Of a stretch of 64,000 nucleotides of DNA, positions 7,073 through 16,472 are shown one piece after another; position 1 is the stretch's first letter, and each line of letters opens with the position of its first letter. Below the pieces are notes generated by a model that saw only the letters and a program-made list of their open reading frames with translations, was not told the origin of the DNA and ran no database searches. This stretch comes from Spirulina major PCC 6313 (GTDB lineage Bacteria; Cyanobacteriota; Cyanobacteriia; Cyanobacteriales; Spirulinaceae), in contig NZ_KV878783.1 of assembly GCF_001890765.1 (NCBI RefSeq), forward strand, positions 4,244,771 to 4,308,770, written 5' to 3'. Position numbers and translations under genes: made by a program.

Positions 7073-8413
7073 ATGGCCCCAACTCCCCGTGTGAAACGAC
7101 GAAGTTTGCTGACTGATGCCGGGTCTGAACGGTTGTCCCAAGCCATTCAATCCCATTACCAAGCGCAAAATTTACGGGTCAATTCGCGTCAAATTGCCCA
7201 AACGGCTCAGTTGCCGGTCGAAACAACGATTAAGATTCTCTATCGTCAGCAGGGGTGTGACCTCAAAACAATCAAGACCCTGTTCCAAGCCTTTGATCTC
7301 CGGGTGCAGCGGGATGATCTTGAGACGGTGCGCACGGACCTAAGGGAGGAGACAGAGGTGCAGCCGGAGCCGCTGCCCTTGGGGTTTGGGCGGGCGGCGG
7401 TGTTAGACCAACTAAAGCAGCAACTTCAGGGAGATACCTGGGTGGTGGCGATCGCGGGCATGGCGGGGATCGGCAAAACCACCCTCGCCCAAGCATTGAT
7501 CTCTGATCCGGCCTTGCGGGAAGCCTATCCGCTGGTGTTGGCGGTGAATGTCAGTCAGGCGGCGTTGGAGTTGGTGGCGATCGGGCGGCAGGTGCTGGGG
7601 GAAGCCCTCACCCATCGGGCGCAGCAGGCGGGTGGGGTGTCGGCATTGGTGCAGGCGATTGGGGCGAAGTTGCAATCGCAGCCCTGTTTGCTGTGGTTGG
7701 ATGGGTTTAACGGTGTGCCCAGTAGTGCGGTGCAGGAACTCTTGGCGCAAGTGGTGATGGGGGAGGAGATGCGATCGCGCCTGATTCTCACGGTAGAAAC
7801 GCCGCCCCTGTTCCCCTCCCCCCGCTGCCAGCAATTAGACCTCGATGGCCTCGATCTCCCGACGATCGCCACCTTATTTCAACAGTGGGGCGTACCCTTG
7901 GCGACGGCCAGCGATCGCGATTGTCTGCGCACCATCCACAGCACCTATCACGGCCATCCCCTCGCCCTCAAAATCATCGCTGGGGAAATTCGCAGCCGAC
8001 CCTACAGCGGCAACATCCGGGCCTATTGGCAAGACTACGGCTATGAATACGAAATTGCCGCCACGAACCCCGATCAGGCTGCGACCCCCACCCCCACCCG
8101 CAGCCTGAGTGATTGGGTGCTGACCCTCCTAGAGCGGGCTAGTCAACGCCTGGCCCAACAGATGCCCCTCGCCTACGAACTCCTCTGTATGGGGGCGACC
8201 AATCGGCAGTTTGCCAGTGAACAGGGGTGGCAATTCCTGATCGGGGAAGTGGAGCCGGAAGTCCAGGCCAGCACAATGGCGATGTTGCGCGATCGCTTTT
8301 GGCTCGAAAGCATCACCATGAATACCGTGCCCCACTATCGCATCCCGCCCTTACTGCGTAAAATTATCCTCAAGACAACCCCACCCCATCCCCCTGAGGT
8401 AGAGCGTGGCTGA
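7073..8413 (+). CDS. STAND (NB-ARC-like) ATPase
   Basis: A 446-residue protein. Residues 1-90 form a basic, helical domain with a helix-turn-helix look (SRQIAQTAQLPVETTIKILY). A P-loop follows as GMAGIGKT at 129-136, a Walker B-like CLLWLDGF near 205, a sensor-like RLILTVE, and the LPTIATLF ... HPLALKIIAGEI region (GxP-like motif) typical of NB-ARC ATPases, then a winged-helix part. STAND proteins are signalling switches that oligomerise when a C-terminal sensor detects a ligand. The sensor is normally in the same chain; here the frame stops and overlaps by 8 bases the start of a TPR-repeat gene that would supply it. No toxic effector domain is visible. A role in defence or stress signalling is inference. 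Confidence 0.8.
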   Translation: MAPTPRVKRRSLLTDAGSERLSQAIQSHYQAQNLRVNSRQIAQTAQLPVETTIKILYRQQGCDLKTIKTLFQAFDLRVQRDDLETVRTDLREETEVQPEPLPLGFGRAAVLDQLKQQLQGDTWVVAIAGMAGIGKTTLAQALISDPALREAYPLVLAVNVSQAALELVAIGRQVLGEALTHRAQQAGGVSALVQAIGAKLQSQPCLLWLDGFNGVPSSAVQELLAQVVMGEEMRSRLILTVETPPLFPSPRCQQLDLDGLDLPTIATLFQQWGVPLATASDRDCLRTIHSTYHGHPLALKIIAGEIRSRPYSGNIRAYWQDYGYEYEIAATNPDQAATPTPTRSLSDWVLTLLERASQRLAQQMPLAYELLCMGATNRQFASEQGWQFLIGEVEPEVQASTMAMLRDRFWLESITMNTVPHYRIPPLLRKIILKTTPPHPPEVERG

Positions 8414-11336
8414 ACTCGATCCAGACATCAAACTGCGTGAATTATCGGTAACCGATGCCCTCCGGACTCGGTATCGATCCGACTCCGGCCAATTTTATTT
8501 AGCCGGCGAACCGGAACCGAAGGAATCCCCCAGCGACCCATTCTCCGTATCCCGTCTCGCCCGTTTCATTGCCTGCGTGCAGCATTGGAGTGGGTTACAG
8601 GCAGAGATTGAAGCCGAACCCACGCCCCCCAGCCTCCGCGACCTTTTTGGGGACTATAGCCTGAGTGAAATTTCCCATATTCGCTGGGCATTTTACTATT
8701 TGCAACTCTATGCAACCCCGGCCAGTGATTCAGGGCTGGAGCGGGTGCGGAATTATTTAGAAGCGTTTGAACATTTTCGGGAATTAAAGGCGTGGGATGA
8801 GGCGGGAGAATTGCTCCTTGTTCCCGTTGAACACCAGACACCGCTCCATGTGCAATTGCGGGAATGGGGCTATTTTTCGGAAGCGATCGCCCTCTACGCT
8901 GCCTTGGTTGACCACGCCGCCCCCCCACTGCGCACCCTCTGCCTCTACGGCCTCGGCGCGAGTTACTACGCCTTGCAAGACTACGACCAAACGGTTCACT
9001 ACCTCGAACAATACCTTGAGCAGATCGAAGCCAACCCCACCGGCCCAAGCGGCTCTCTGGGTAGCACCTATCTTTACTTGGGTAATGCCCATTATGCCCG
9101 CCAAGACTACCCCCAAACGATCGCCTACCTCGAACAATGCTTAGACCTGGTGAAAGGGTCAGAGGCAACACCAGGAGACGGGGCCACCTTGGCGAATTTG
9201 GGTAATGCTCACTATCACCTGAAGCATTACGACATTGCCAGCCAATACCTCCACGCCTATTTACCCATCGTGCGGCAGCAGGAAAACGCCCCCGCCCTCG
9301 CCACGACGCTGCTGCATTTGGGCAAAAGTCAAGCCGCGCTCCAAAACTATGGGCCAACGGTGACCTATTTACAGGCGTATCTAGAGGCGATCGCTCCCCA
9401 GGAGATTGAACCCCCAGCGGAGGTGTATCAACTCTTGGGAAATGCCTATTATCATCAGCGGCAAGCACCAGAGGCGATCGCTATGTTGGAGCGATATTTC
9501 GCCACGGAGCCGGAGATTACCGGGCCAGAATCCTGGGTGCATCTGGGGTTGGCTTATTATGATCAGCAGCACTATTCCGAAGCGATCGCCCCCCTCGAAC
9601 AGGCCCAGCGTTGGGTCTCAAAACACCAAGCACCGCCCCTTGCCGCTGTGGTCAATTTTGCCCTCGGTACGGCCCTGTTTAAGCAGGGGAATTTTGCGTC
9701 GGCTCTGGTGTATTTAGAGCAGTATTTGTTGCGATCGCCCAATCCCGACCCCCTCGAACAGCAGCAGGCCTTTCTCCAACTCGGCATCGCCGCCTACGAA
9801 CTGCAAGACTACCGCAAAACCGTCGAATACCTCCAGAAATACCACGATCATCGCCAATGGACAGAAGCCGATGATGCCACATTGGCCCTGCTCTGTCTAC
9901 AGTTGGGCACGGCCTACTATGCCCTCGAAGACCTCCCACCCGCCCGCGACTATCTGCAAATTTATCTCAATCTGGCCGATTCCATTGATGATCCCCAAGA
10001 TATTGAAACGACGCTATTTGTCCTCGGTAAAATTTCCTATTTACTCGCGGATGATGAGGAAACAATTCGCTATCTTCAGCAATATTTAAATCTGATTCAA
10101 GCACCCAGTCCCAATAATACAAAAACCCTTGAAGCGGCTTTGTTTTATCTCGGTGATACCCATGCCCATCAAGGAAATCACCCCCAGGCGATTACGATTC
10201 TCCAGGAATATTTAACCTTAATTGGCAGTGATGCCCCACCCGATGCCCTGCGCCAAGCCCTGTTTGATTTAGGCTGTGCCTATGGAGAATTGGGGGATGA
10301 TAACCATGCCTTGGATTATCTCCAGCGGTTTTTACCCCTCGAACAGCGGCAGGTGGAACCGAATCAAAAACAGGTGGCCCAGGCACTTTTTTACGTCGGT
10401 AATGCCTATAGTTATTTAGGGGAATATTACAATGCGATCGCCACATTTGAAGAACTAAAAACCCTCAGCGAAGCATCAGGCAATCAGGCGCAATATGGTA
10501 CTGCGATCGCCCAACTTGGCAGTATCAACCTGGCCTTGAGTCACTACACCACCGCCATCGGTTACTTTGAAGAATATTTAGTGATTGCTGAACATCTCAG
10601 TGATTCCATCGGTAAAAGTAAAGCGATTGGTAATTTAGGGGCGGCCTACTTTGCCCTGGGGCAATATCCCAAAGCCATTTCCTTTCTCCAAAAGGCACTC
10701 CGAATCACCCGCCAACATCAAAATGTGATCGAAGAAAGTCGCTGGCTGGGTCACCTCGGCAGTGCCTACAATGCGATCGGCGACTACGATCGCGCCATGT
10801 CCCTGTATCAACAATCCTGGAATCTCACCCGTGCCAATGGCGATCAAGCGGGGGTCGGGGCGGCGTTGGGGAATCTGGGCGTAACCTACTGTTTGATGGG
10901 AAACTATACCCAAGCGGTGAAGCACCTACGCCAAAGTCTACCCATTGCGCAAGAATTGGGCGATCGCGCTGAAATTGCCCGCATTCTCTGTCACCTGGGC
11001 GAAAGTTATCTCGCCCTCGAAGACTACGCCGAAGCCCGCAACAGCCTCAGCGAATCCCTTACCATTGCCCAGGCTATCGGAGCACGCCACCTCGAAGCCG
11101 CCATTTTCCACAACCTGGCGCAACTTCACCAGCAGGTGGGCGATGTCACCGTCGCCCGCACCCACTGCCAGCAAGCGATCGCGATCGCCGCCGATCTCAA
11201 CATTCCCGAACTCGAAACCTATCGCCAACTGGAGCAAACCCTCAACCCCAGCTTCTTCCAAACTGTTCTGGAAACTGTGCACGACTTTTTGAGCAAGTAT
11301 TCCTTCGGGTTGAAGGTGTTACGCGATCGCAGTTAA
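8406..11336 (+). CDS. Large TPR-repeat protein, coupled to the STAND ATPase
   Basis: A 976-residue protein composed of about twenty tetratricopeptide repeats (for example LGNAHYARQDYPQTIAYLEQ, LGSAYNAIGDYDRAMSLYQQ, LGNLGVTYCLMGNYTQAVKH). The final third has the longer LGN/Rapsyn-type spacing. The start is GTG at 8406, preceded by gaggtagagc, and lies inside the last codons of the ATPase gene, so translation is probably coupled. TPR arrays bind peptides or partner proteins; by analogy with fused STAND proteins this would be the sensor and oligomerisation arm. The short non-repetitive head (about residues 1-130) probably contacts the ATPase. Confidence 0.85.
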   Translation: MAELDPDIKLRELSVTDALRTRYRSDSGQFYLAGEPEPKESPSDPFSVSRLARFIACVQHWSGLQAEIEAEPTPPSLRDLFGDYSLSEISHIRWAFYYLQLYATPASDSGLERVRNYLEAFEHFRELKAWDEAGELLLVPVEHQTPLHVQLREWGYFSEAIALYAALVDHAAPPLRTLCLYGLGASYYALQDYDQTVHYLEQYLEQIEANPTGPSGSLGSTYLYLGNAHYARQDYPQTIAYLEQCLDLVKGSEATPGDGATLANLGNAHYHLKHYDIASQYLHAYLPIVRQQENAPALATTLLHLGKSQAALQNYGPTVTYLQAYLEAIAPQEIEPPAEVYQLLGNAYYHQRQAPEAIAMLERYFATEPEITGPESWVHLGLAYYDQQHYSEAIAPLEQAQRWVSKHQAPPLAAVVNFALGTALFKQGNFASALVYLEQYLLRSPNPDPLEQQQAFLQLGIAAYELQDYRKTVEYLQKYHDHRQWTEADDATLALLCLQLGTAYYALEDLPPARDYLQIYLNLADSIDDPQDIETTLFVLGKISYLLADDEETIRYLQQYLNLIQAPSPNNTKTLEAALFYLGDTHAHQGNHPQAITILQEYLTLIGSDAPPDALRQALFDLGCAYGELGDDNHALDYLQRFLPLEQRQVEPNQKQVAQALFYVGNAYSYLGEYYNAIATFEELKTLSEASGNQAQYGTAIAQLGSINLALSHYTTAIGYFEEYLVIAEHLSDSIGKSKAIGNLGAAYFALGQYPKAISFLQKALRITRQHQNVIEESRWLGHLGSAYNAIGDYDRAMSLYQQSWNLTRANGDQAGVGAALGNLGVTYCLMGNYTQAVKHLRQSLPIAQELGDRAEIARILCHLGESYLALEDYAEARNSLSESLTIAQAIGARHLEAAIFHNLAQLHQQVGDVTVARTHCQQAIAIAADLNIPELETYRQLEQTLNPSFFQTVLETVHDFLSKYSFGLKVLRDRS

Positions 11337-11357
11337 ACTAAAATGAGGTTTTATATA

Positions 11358-11420
11358 GGGTGCGTTAGGTGGCTAAAACATAGGCTATAACTGTAATTTA
11401 ACAATCCACCGTAACGCACC
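11358..11420. repeat. MITE-like inverted repeat after the TPR gene
   Basis: The arms gggtgcgttaggtgg (11358-11372) and ccaccgtaacgcacc (11406-11420) are complementary except for a single inserted base. About 33 AT-rich bases lie between them. Repeats built on ggtgcgtta/taacgcacc are scattered through many cyanobacterial genomes. In RNA it would form a strong hairpin downstream of the TPR gene, facing the 3' end of the convergent coiled-coil gene, and could serve as terminator for both. Confidence 0.65.
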
Positions 11421-11476
11421 AATGAAAACATGTCACGACTGACACACCCACAACGAGGCGAGCGGTGCGATCGCCG

Positions 11477-12133
11477 TTATTCTTCGCTCGCCTCCGTTTC
11501 TTTTGTTGGGCTGGGTTCCGGCATCACATAGCGTTGACTCGCCACCGGTTTCGACTCCGGCAGCGATGTCGGTGGTAGTTCCGTTCCCTTCAGCTTCAAC
11601 GCCAACTCAAAGAACGATTCGGCCATATCTTCCCGCGTCACCTTCGCCGATGACAGCGTCGTGATGCGCTTCTCTAACTCCTCAAACAACTCAGCCCGCA
11701 CCGCAATCAGATCCGCCTGTTGCTTGCGGTGACTCGACAGCAAATCATCCCGGAGTGAGCTAACTTGCTTATCGATCGTCTCATCGAGATTGGAAATATT
11801 GCTTGCCAACCGCTTCCCAAACCGATCAAGCTGTTCACGCATTTCATGCTTTTCGGTTTCATCATCCGATCGCGACGATTTTAAATCATCCCGAATCGTC
11901 CGCACCGCAATCTGAAACTCTTTCAAAATTTGCTTGATCTCATCCGTGCGCTTATTGAGGTCTTCCCGCACGTCCTTAATGGTACTGGCCGTCTCACTAC
12001 GCAACGCTTTATGGGCATTTTCTAGGTTTTGGAGTCGATTACTATACTCCTTCAACTGCGGCCCGAACAGGATATCCCGAATCAGTTCAATATTTTCGAT
12101 GCGTCGAGCTGTGTCCAATTTATCCACGTTCAT
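11477..12133 (-). CDS. Coiled-coil protein of unknown function
   Basis: A 218-residue, highly charged protein. After NVDKLDTARRIENIELIRDI comes a long helical region (about residues 30-150) with heptad patterns, an Arg/Glu-rich helix near 140-170, then a Pro-rich tail ending in acidic residues. No transmembrane segment, signal peptide or catalytic motif is seen. Its opening reminds me of a group of cyanobacterial coiled-coil proteins, but I cannot assign a function. Transcription would start in the AT-rich region above 12134. Confidence 0.7.
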   Translation of the reverse strand: MNVDKLDTARRIENIELIRDILFGPQLKEYSNRLQNLENAHKALRSETASTIKDVREDLNKRTDEIKQILKEFQIAVRTIRDDLKSSRSDDETEKHEMREQLDRFGKRLASNISNLDETIDKQVSSLRDDLLSSHRKQQADLIAVRAELFEELEKRITTLSSAKVTREDMAESFFELALKLKGTELPPTSLPESKPVASQRYVMPEPSPTKETEASEE

Positions 12134-12691
12134 GGGGGTAGGTATATAGAGGTAGTTTGAATTAATTTATCTTTATTCGTCTCAACTTTGTCAAACAACT
12201 CTCCAGCCCCCTTGGACAAATTTAGAGTTTAAGCTGGGCATCACATCCGTAGCCTTACGGATTCCAAGACTGAAAACTGTAAGATTAAATACTTTTTTGT
12301 CCCCCATATTCCTAAGTATACGGATGTTCAGCACCGGGTTTGTGGCGCTTGAGCTTGGGGATTAGGTTACTGCTGATATAGCAATCAACAAGTGCGTTAG
12401 GACAGGCAAGGGACTTAAGCCCCTGGTTCCAGAGTCTCTGAATATCCTAACCGCTCTGGCTAGTGCTATACATAACCGTGCAACGATTGGCCTGGCCTGC
12501 ATAATTCCCCTCATCAGGGCAGCGAGCTAGGCGATCGCGCCACAAGAACTTGCCGTCCCCAATGGCACAGTCAGTGGCGGAAAGGATGTCAACTGGCATC
12601 GATTCTGATCCGGCTTAGTCCGGTTTGCGGTTACGATGGCGGGAAGATGTCGGGCATACCCCACTAAACTGGTCATTTTTTTTGAGTTCCT
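12134..12691. other. Intergenic region with a palindromic dispersed repeat
   Basis: 558 bases without a convincing gene. The part next to 12134 is AT-rich and probably carries the promoter of the coiled-coil gene. At about 12397-12424 the string caagggacttaagcccctgg is an imperfect copy of the perfect palindrome at 40475-40494. Several short frames exist but none has a recognisable product or ribosome-binding site. Confidence 0.5.
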
Positions 12692-13270
12692 GTGACACCG
12701 AAAAAGGCAAGACAGCGTCACCCTGAAGATCCCGTCGTAGCGACGTTTATGATTCCCTATGCTGCGTGGCAAGAGTTCAAGACCCGCGTTGAAGCCCAGG
12801 GAGAAACAGTTTCCGGGACATTACTCGCCTTCATTCAAGGCTATCTCGCAGCGGTGCGATCGCCCCAGGGTGCAGCGGAGGTGGTGAATGCGCGGGTGGA
12901 TGCCGTGATTGATCACAAAATGATGCCTTGGCAACAGCAGGCGATCGCCACCCATCACCGCCTCGCCCGCATCGAAGCAAAAATGGACGTGGTAGAAATC
13001 CACGTCGAAACCCTCAAGCGCCATAACGATGCCCGTTGGATCGACGTGGACAGTTACCCCACCCATGATGATCCCCGCAGTGCCACGGTTCCCTCCTCCC
13101 TGAGCGAGATCGAACTCTGTCGCCGCTTTGGCATCAACCCCTACAACTTAGATCACAATGCCTCCCTACGCCGCCTCTCGATCCCGGAATATCTCCACGA
13201 GTTAACCGGCTGGCATTACCACAATGGCCACTATCTCCCGCCAGCGGTGCGATCGGCCCCATCTCCCTAA
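12692..13270 (+). CDS. Hypothetical protein
   Basis: A 192-residue protein that I do not recognise. It starts at GTG 12692. Residues 1-55 (TPKKARQRHPEDPVVATFMI ... VSGTLLAFIQGYL) have the size and pattern of a ribbon-helix-helix-like segment. The centre is helical (EAKMDVVEIHVETLKRH), and the C-terminal part contains ELCRRFGINPYNLDHNASLR and HELTGWHYHNGHYLPP. The HELTGWHYH string lacks the second Glu/His spacing of a zincin, so no protease is claimed. It could be a small DNA-binding protein, but this is weak. It converges on dnaX, with the two stop codons overlapping. Confidence 0.6.
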   Translation: MTPKKARQRHPEDPVVATFMIPYAAWQEFKTRVEAQGETVSGTLLAFIQGYLAAVRSPQGAAEVVNARVDAVIDHKMMPWQQQAIATHHRLARIEAKMDVVEIHVETLKRHNDARWIDVDSYPTHDDPRSATVPSSLSEIELCRRFGINPYNLDHNASLRRLSIPEYLHELTGWHYHNGHYLPPAVRSAPSP

Positions 13271-15654
13271 AGCAAATCAATCACATCCCCCTCAAATGCT
13301 TTTGCAAAGTCCTGCACCGCCGCCTCTAGATCCGACGGGTTAACGGGTTCAGGCGGGGAGGGGTCAGGGTTGGCTGGGGCGGGAGGGTTAACAGGGCGAT
13401 CGCTGATGGTCGGGGCTGGGGGACGGGGCGGGGCGGGGAGCGGCTCCGGGGGGCGTGGGGCTGGGGCAACCTGCATCGGGGGCGAACTGGGCGGGGCTGG
13501 GGCAACCTGCACCGGGGGCGGTGAGGGCGCAACGGTGGGCGCAGCGTGAGCGGGCTGGTGTTTGCCCCGGACTTGGAATTGGATGGTGATCTTTTGCTCC
13601 CAGACGCGCTCAAAGGCGATCGCAATTTGGGGGGCTTTGCTTTCGGCAATTTTGAGCAAGGGTTGCGACGACACCCCCAGATGGGCGATCGCATCTTCAA
13701 TATCAAAATCCAACAGCGTACAATGCTGGTTCACCAAACTCCGAGTCGAAGGCGGCTCTAATGTTGTTAATACCCGTTTCCACGTATCTTGGAGCCGTTG
13801 TTGCAGGATTGCATCCGGGTCGGTTGATCCGGATGGCGTGGTGTGCCGTTGTGGCGGCGAGGGTTCAGGGGCCTTCGATGGGTTTGGGTTAACGGTGAAG
13901 GTTGAGGCTGGATTCACTGTGGGGGCCGGTGGGGCTGGAGTTGCCAGACTGGAGGTGGAAATGTGGAATGTTGCCGGAGTGTTGCGGGCAGGTGCTGGTT
14001 GGGGTGGTGAGACCTGCGGCTGCGGGTGCTGGGGTGTGGCGGATGGTGGCGCGGGGGTTGCGGGAGTTGTCGAGGGGCGATGGTTTGCTGGAGCGGGTTG
14101 GGCAGCGCCAACCGTCGCCGCAACTTGCACTAAAGACGACGGCAACAGACCCAAGAGCGCAACTTCTAGCCAAAGGCGCGGCTGGGTTGTTTGTTTGATC
14201 TGATATTCGCTGTCTTTGAGTTTTTGTTGGCCCTGGAGGATGGTGGCAACGTGCCACTGTTGCGCCTCTGCTACCAAGGCTTGCCAGGTGGGAGCCGTCA
14301 CCGCGACGAGATCACTCCGTTGGGCTGCGGTTTTGGCAATTAATAAATTCAGATAAAACGACGCTAAATTTTGCAACACGATCAAGGGTTCTCGACCGCG
14401 ATCGAGCAAGTGCCGACAATTGGACAACACCGCTTCAATGTTGTCGCTGCGAATCGCCTGCAACAGGGACAGCAAATCCCGCTCCGGCACGGCTCCCACC
14501 AGATCCCACACTTTCTCGGCGGTAATTTCACCACTGAGCAAACTCAATTGATCGAGCAAACTTTCCGCATCCCGCAACCCTCCGTTGGCAATTTGAGCCA
14601 CGAGGGTGAGGGCATCGGGGGCAATTGCAATGGTTTCGGTGTGAGCGATCGCACCCAAATGCTGCACCATCGCATCCAGGGGAATCCGCCGAAAATCAAA
14701 CCGCTGACACCGGGAAATAATCGTATTTAGCACCCGCTGCGGATCAGTGGTGGCAAGGACAAAAACGACGCGATCGGGCGGTTCTTCGAGGGTTTTTAAC
14801 AGGGCATTAAACGCCGCCGTACTGAGCATGTGACAGTTATGCACCAGCAAACCATTCGCGACAAAATTATGATTATGCTGCACTTCAATGTCATAAACAG
14901 GAGCCGCTTGTCCGGGTGTCACGGATTCAACATTCTCGAAATTTGTATGCCATTGCGGCAATACTGTAGGGTCGCAAATCGGCAACGAACTTGGGGATAC
15001 GATTTTCATCCCTGGTGTGATTTCTTTGGCTGGTTTCCAGCCTTGATCTGTCCTGATTAAATGATTACTAGTACAGGAAATTGTTGTGTTGCGAGTTTTG
15101 ATTGTTATGGTATCTTTAACACCTTGCTGAAGCCAACGAACGACTTTTTGATAGTCCCAATGCCCAGAGCGTTCGTTGTAACTGAGAACCCGTTGATTTT
15201 GAATCTCTGGATTATCAATCCTGCATAACCCTTGCTCAGTTAAGACAAGCGTGTCCCCTGTTAGGCATTCGTCCACTACGTAGACTTTGTAGCGACATTG
15301 GACGGGGGCAAATTGGGCGCGTTCGATGATTTCGCGGATGTTGTCCACGCCGGTATTGCTGGCGGCATCGATTTCGATGATGTCCATGGCAGAGCCACGG
15401 GCGATTTCTAGGCAGGTTTGACAGTGGCCGCAGGGAGTGGGGGTGGGTTTGCCGGCGGTGAGGCAGTTGAGGGATTTGGCGAGGATGCGGGAGGAGGAGG
15501 TTTTGCCGGTTCCCCTCGGCCCGGTGAAGAGGTAGGCGGGGGCAATACGATCGCTCAAAATCGCATTGGTCAAAGTTTGGGCGATCGCTTCTTGGCCCAC
15601 CAATTCCCCAAAGGTTTGGGGGCGATACTTATGATGGAGCGGTTCGTAGGGCAT
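13267..15654 (-). CDS. dnaX: DNA polymerase III subunits gamma/tau, with intein
   Basis: The clamp-loader ATPase of the replicase. The chain starts MPYEPLHHKYRPQTFGELVG, with Walker A GPRGTGKT at residues 45-52, zinc cysteines in the 64-81 region, and Walker B VYVVDE interrupted after Glu129. A 144-residue intein follows (residues 130-273), and the extein resumes with CHMLSTAAFNALLKTLEEPP and the sensor 1 motif VLATTDPQRV. After the collar domain comes a long Pro-rich linker and a tau-like C-terminal part. Total length is 795 residues, 651 after splicing. The C-terminal 200 residues are low complexity (PPAPSPPP-like). The gene stands alone, convergent with the preceding hypothetical gene. Confidence 0.95.
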   Translation of the reverse strand: MPYEPLHHKYRPQTFGELVGQEAIAQTLTNAILSDRIAPAYLFTGPRGTGKTSSSRILAKSLNCLTAGKPTPTPCGHCQTCLEIARGSAMDIIEIDAASNTGVDNIREIIERAQFAPVQCRYKVYVVDECLTGDTLVLTEQGLCRIDNPEIQNQRVLSYNERSGHWDYQKVVRWLQQGVKDTITIKTRNTTISCTSNHLIRTDQGWKPAKEITPGMKIVSPSSLPICDPTVLPQWHTNFENVESVTPGQAAPVYDIEVQHNHNFVANGLLVHNCHMLSTAAFNALLKTLEEPPDRVVFVLATTDPQRVLNTIISRCQRFDFRRIPLDAMVQHLGAIAHTETIAIAPDALTLVAQIANGGLRDAESLLDQLSLLSGEITAEKVWDLVGAVPERDLLSLLQAIRSDNIEAVLSNCRHLLDRGREPLIVLQNLASFYLNLLIAKTAAQRSDLVAVTAPTWQALVAEAQQWHVATILQGQQKLKDSEYQIKQTTQPRLWLEVALLGLLPSSLVQVAATVGAAQPAPANHRPSTTPATPAPPSATPQHPQPQVSPPQPAPARNTPATFHISTSSLATPAPPAPTVNPASTFTVNPNPSKAPEPSPPQRHTTPSGSTDPDAILQQRLQDTWKRVLTTLEPPSTRSLVNQHCTLLDFDIEDAIAHLGVSSQPLLKIAESKAPQIAIAFERVWEQKITIQFQVRGKHQPAHAAPTVAPSPPPVQVAPAPPSSPPMQVAPAPRPPEPLPAPPRPPAPTISDRPVNPPAPANPDPSPPEPVNPSDLEAAVQDFAKAFEGDVIDLL
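14836..15267 (-). mobile_element. Mini-intein in DnaX
   Basis: A 144-residue in-frame insertion between VDE and CHMLS of DnaX. Block A begins with the nucleophile Cys in CLTGDTLVLTEQG. Block B has TSNHLIRT with the conserved His. Block F is VYDIEVQHNHNFVANG, and block G ends LLVHN, followed by Cys of the extein as second nucleophile. The chain is too short for a LAGLIDADG endonuclease, and none of the endonuclease blocks is present, so it is a minimal splicing unit that can no longer home by itself. The insertion point right after the Walker B Asp-Glu is a conserved, essential site. I recall a larger DnaX intein in Synechocystis. Confidence 0.92.
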
Positions 15655-15842
15655 GGGGGCAATGGCGGAGTCGCTCGGTTATTATCCCAAAATATTGGGC
15701 CGGTCGGCGCTGAATTCAGCACCTCGATCGCAGGATGAAACCGGGGCTGATCAGCAGCCTCGGCCGAGGTTCAGTTTAGATTCTATGTACTACTTTACAG
15801 CGGTTGTGTTGCAATCTGTCGCGAAGCCGATCACTTTACTGT

Positions 15843-16304
15843 CTAAGGGTTTTGACGACAGTCCCCACAGAAGCCTTTCACCGTCACTTCGTAGCTGGTG
15901 GCGTGGAGCGATGCCGGGATTTTGCTGAGGTCGAGGCGATCGCTCAACGCATCCCAGGGAATATCCGCGATCGCGCCGCAACCCTGGCAAACAAAGTGAT
16001 GATGAGAACTCACATTGGCATCGTAGCGCGTCACCCCTGCTTCCAGGAGCACCTCACGCACGAGTCCCACTTCTCGCAGAATGTTCAACGCACTATACAC
16101 ACTGGCTTTCGAGGCAATGGGGATTTCTTCGTTGATCGTGTCGAGGATCTGATCCACCGTGGGATGATCCGTGCGAGACAGCAGGCTGTTGTACACCGCA
16201 AACCGTTGCGGCGTAATCCGCAGCCCTTCGGCTTTCATGCGATCGCGAATTTGACCCGCCACTGCTTTTGAAACCATGGTGTTTTCGTTCGTTATCCTTT
16301 TCAA
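15843..16304 (-). CDS. Fur-family metalloregulator
   Basis: A 153-residue Fur-type repressor. The N-terminal winged helix has GLRITPQRFAVYNSLL and KASVYSALNILREVGLV; the dimerisation and metal domain has RYDANVSSHHHFVCQGCG, with a HHH cluster, and two CxxC pairs (CQGC and CGDC) that hold a structural zinc. The family includes Fur, Zur and PerR; the TPQR and HHHF motifs fit PerR or Fur and the subgroup is not resolved. The start is at 16304 or, equally plausible, ATG 16277. It is preceded by an AT-rich promoter region. Confidence 0.85.
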   Translation of the reverse strand: MKRITNENTMVSKAVAGQIRDRMKAEGLRITPQRFAVYNSLLSRTDHPTVDQILDTINEEIPIASKASVYSALNILREVGLVREVLLEAGVTRYDANVSSHHHFVCQGCGAIADIPWDALSDRLDLSKIPASLHATSYEVTVKGFCGDCRQNP

Positions 16305-16406
16305 GGTAGGGCTATCGTTCGGGGGGAGCCTTGCATCATAAACTCTGATCCTATCGCGTCCATTTTAGACCCGAAGAAAGGTTAGAATTTCTTTAGATTT
16401 ATACTT

Positions 16407-16426
16407 ATCTTAATCCTATCTAAGAT
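16407..16426. promoter_or_regulatory. Possible operator dyad upstream of the Fur-family gene
   Basis: The dyad atctta-N8-taagat lies about 100 bases upstream of the Fur-family start, in an AT-rich stretch. Fur-type repressors often control their own gene through AT-rich inverted repeats, so this is a candidate site. It does not match a strict Fur or PerR box. Confidence 0.3.
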
Positions 16427-16472
16427 TGAGTCTGACTTGCAGGGCGAAGCCTCAATCAGAGCAGAGCTAAAT

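Noticed and set aside
13140-13240. HELTGWHYH in the hypothetical protein as a zinc protease motif
   Set aside because: It does not fit HExxH: the fourth and fifth positions are Thr-Gly and the next His is too far away.
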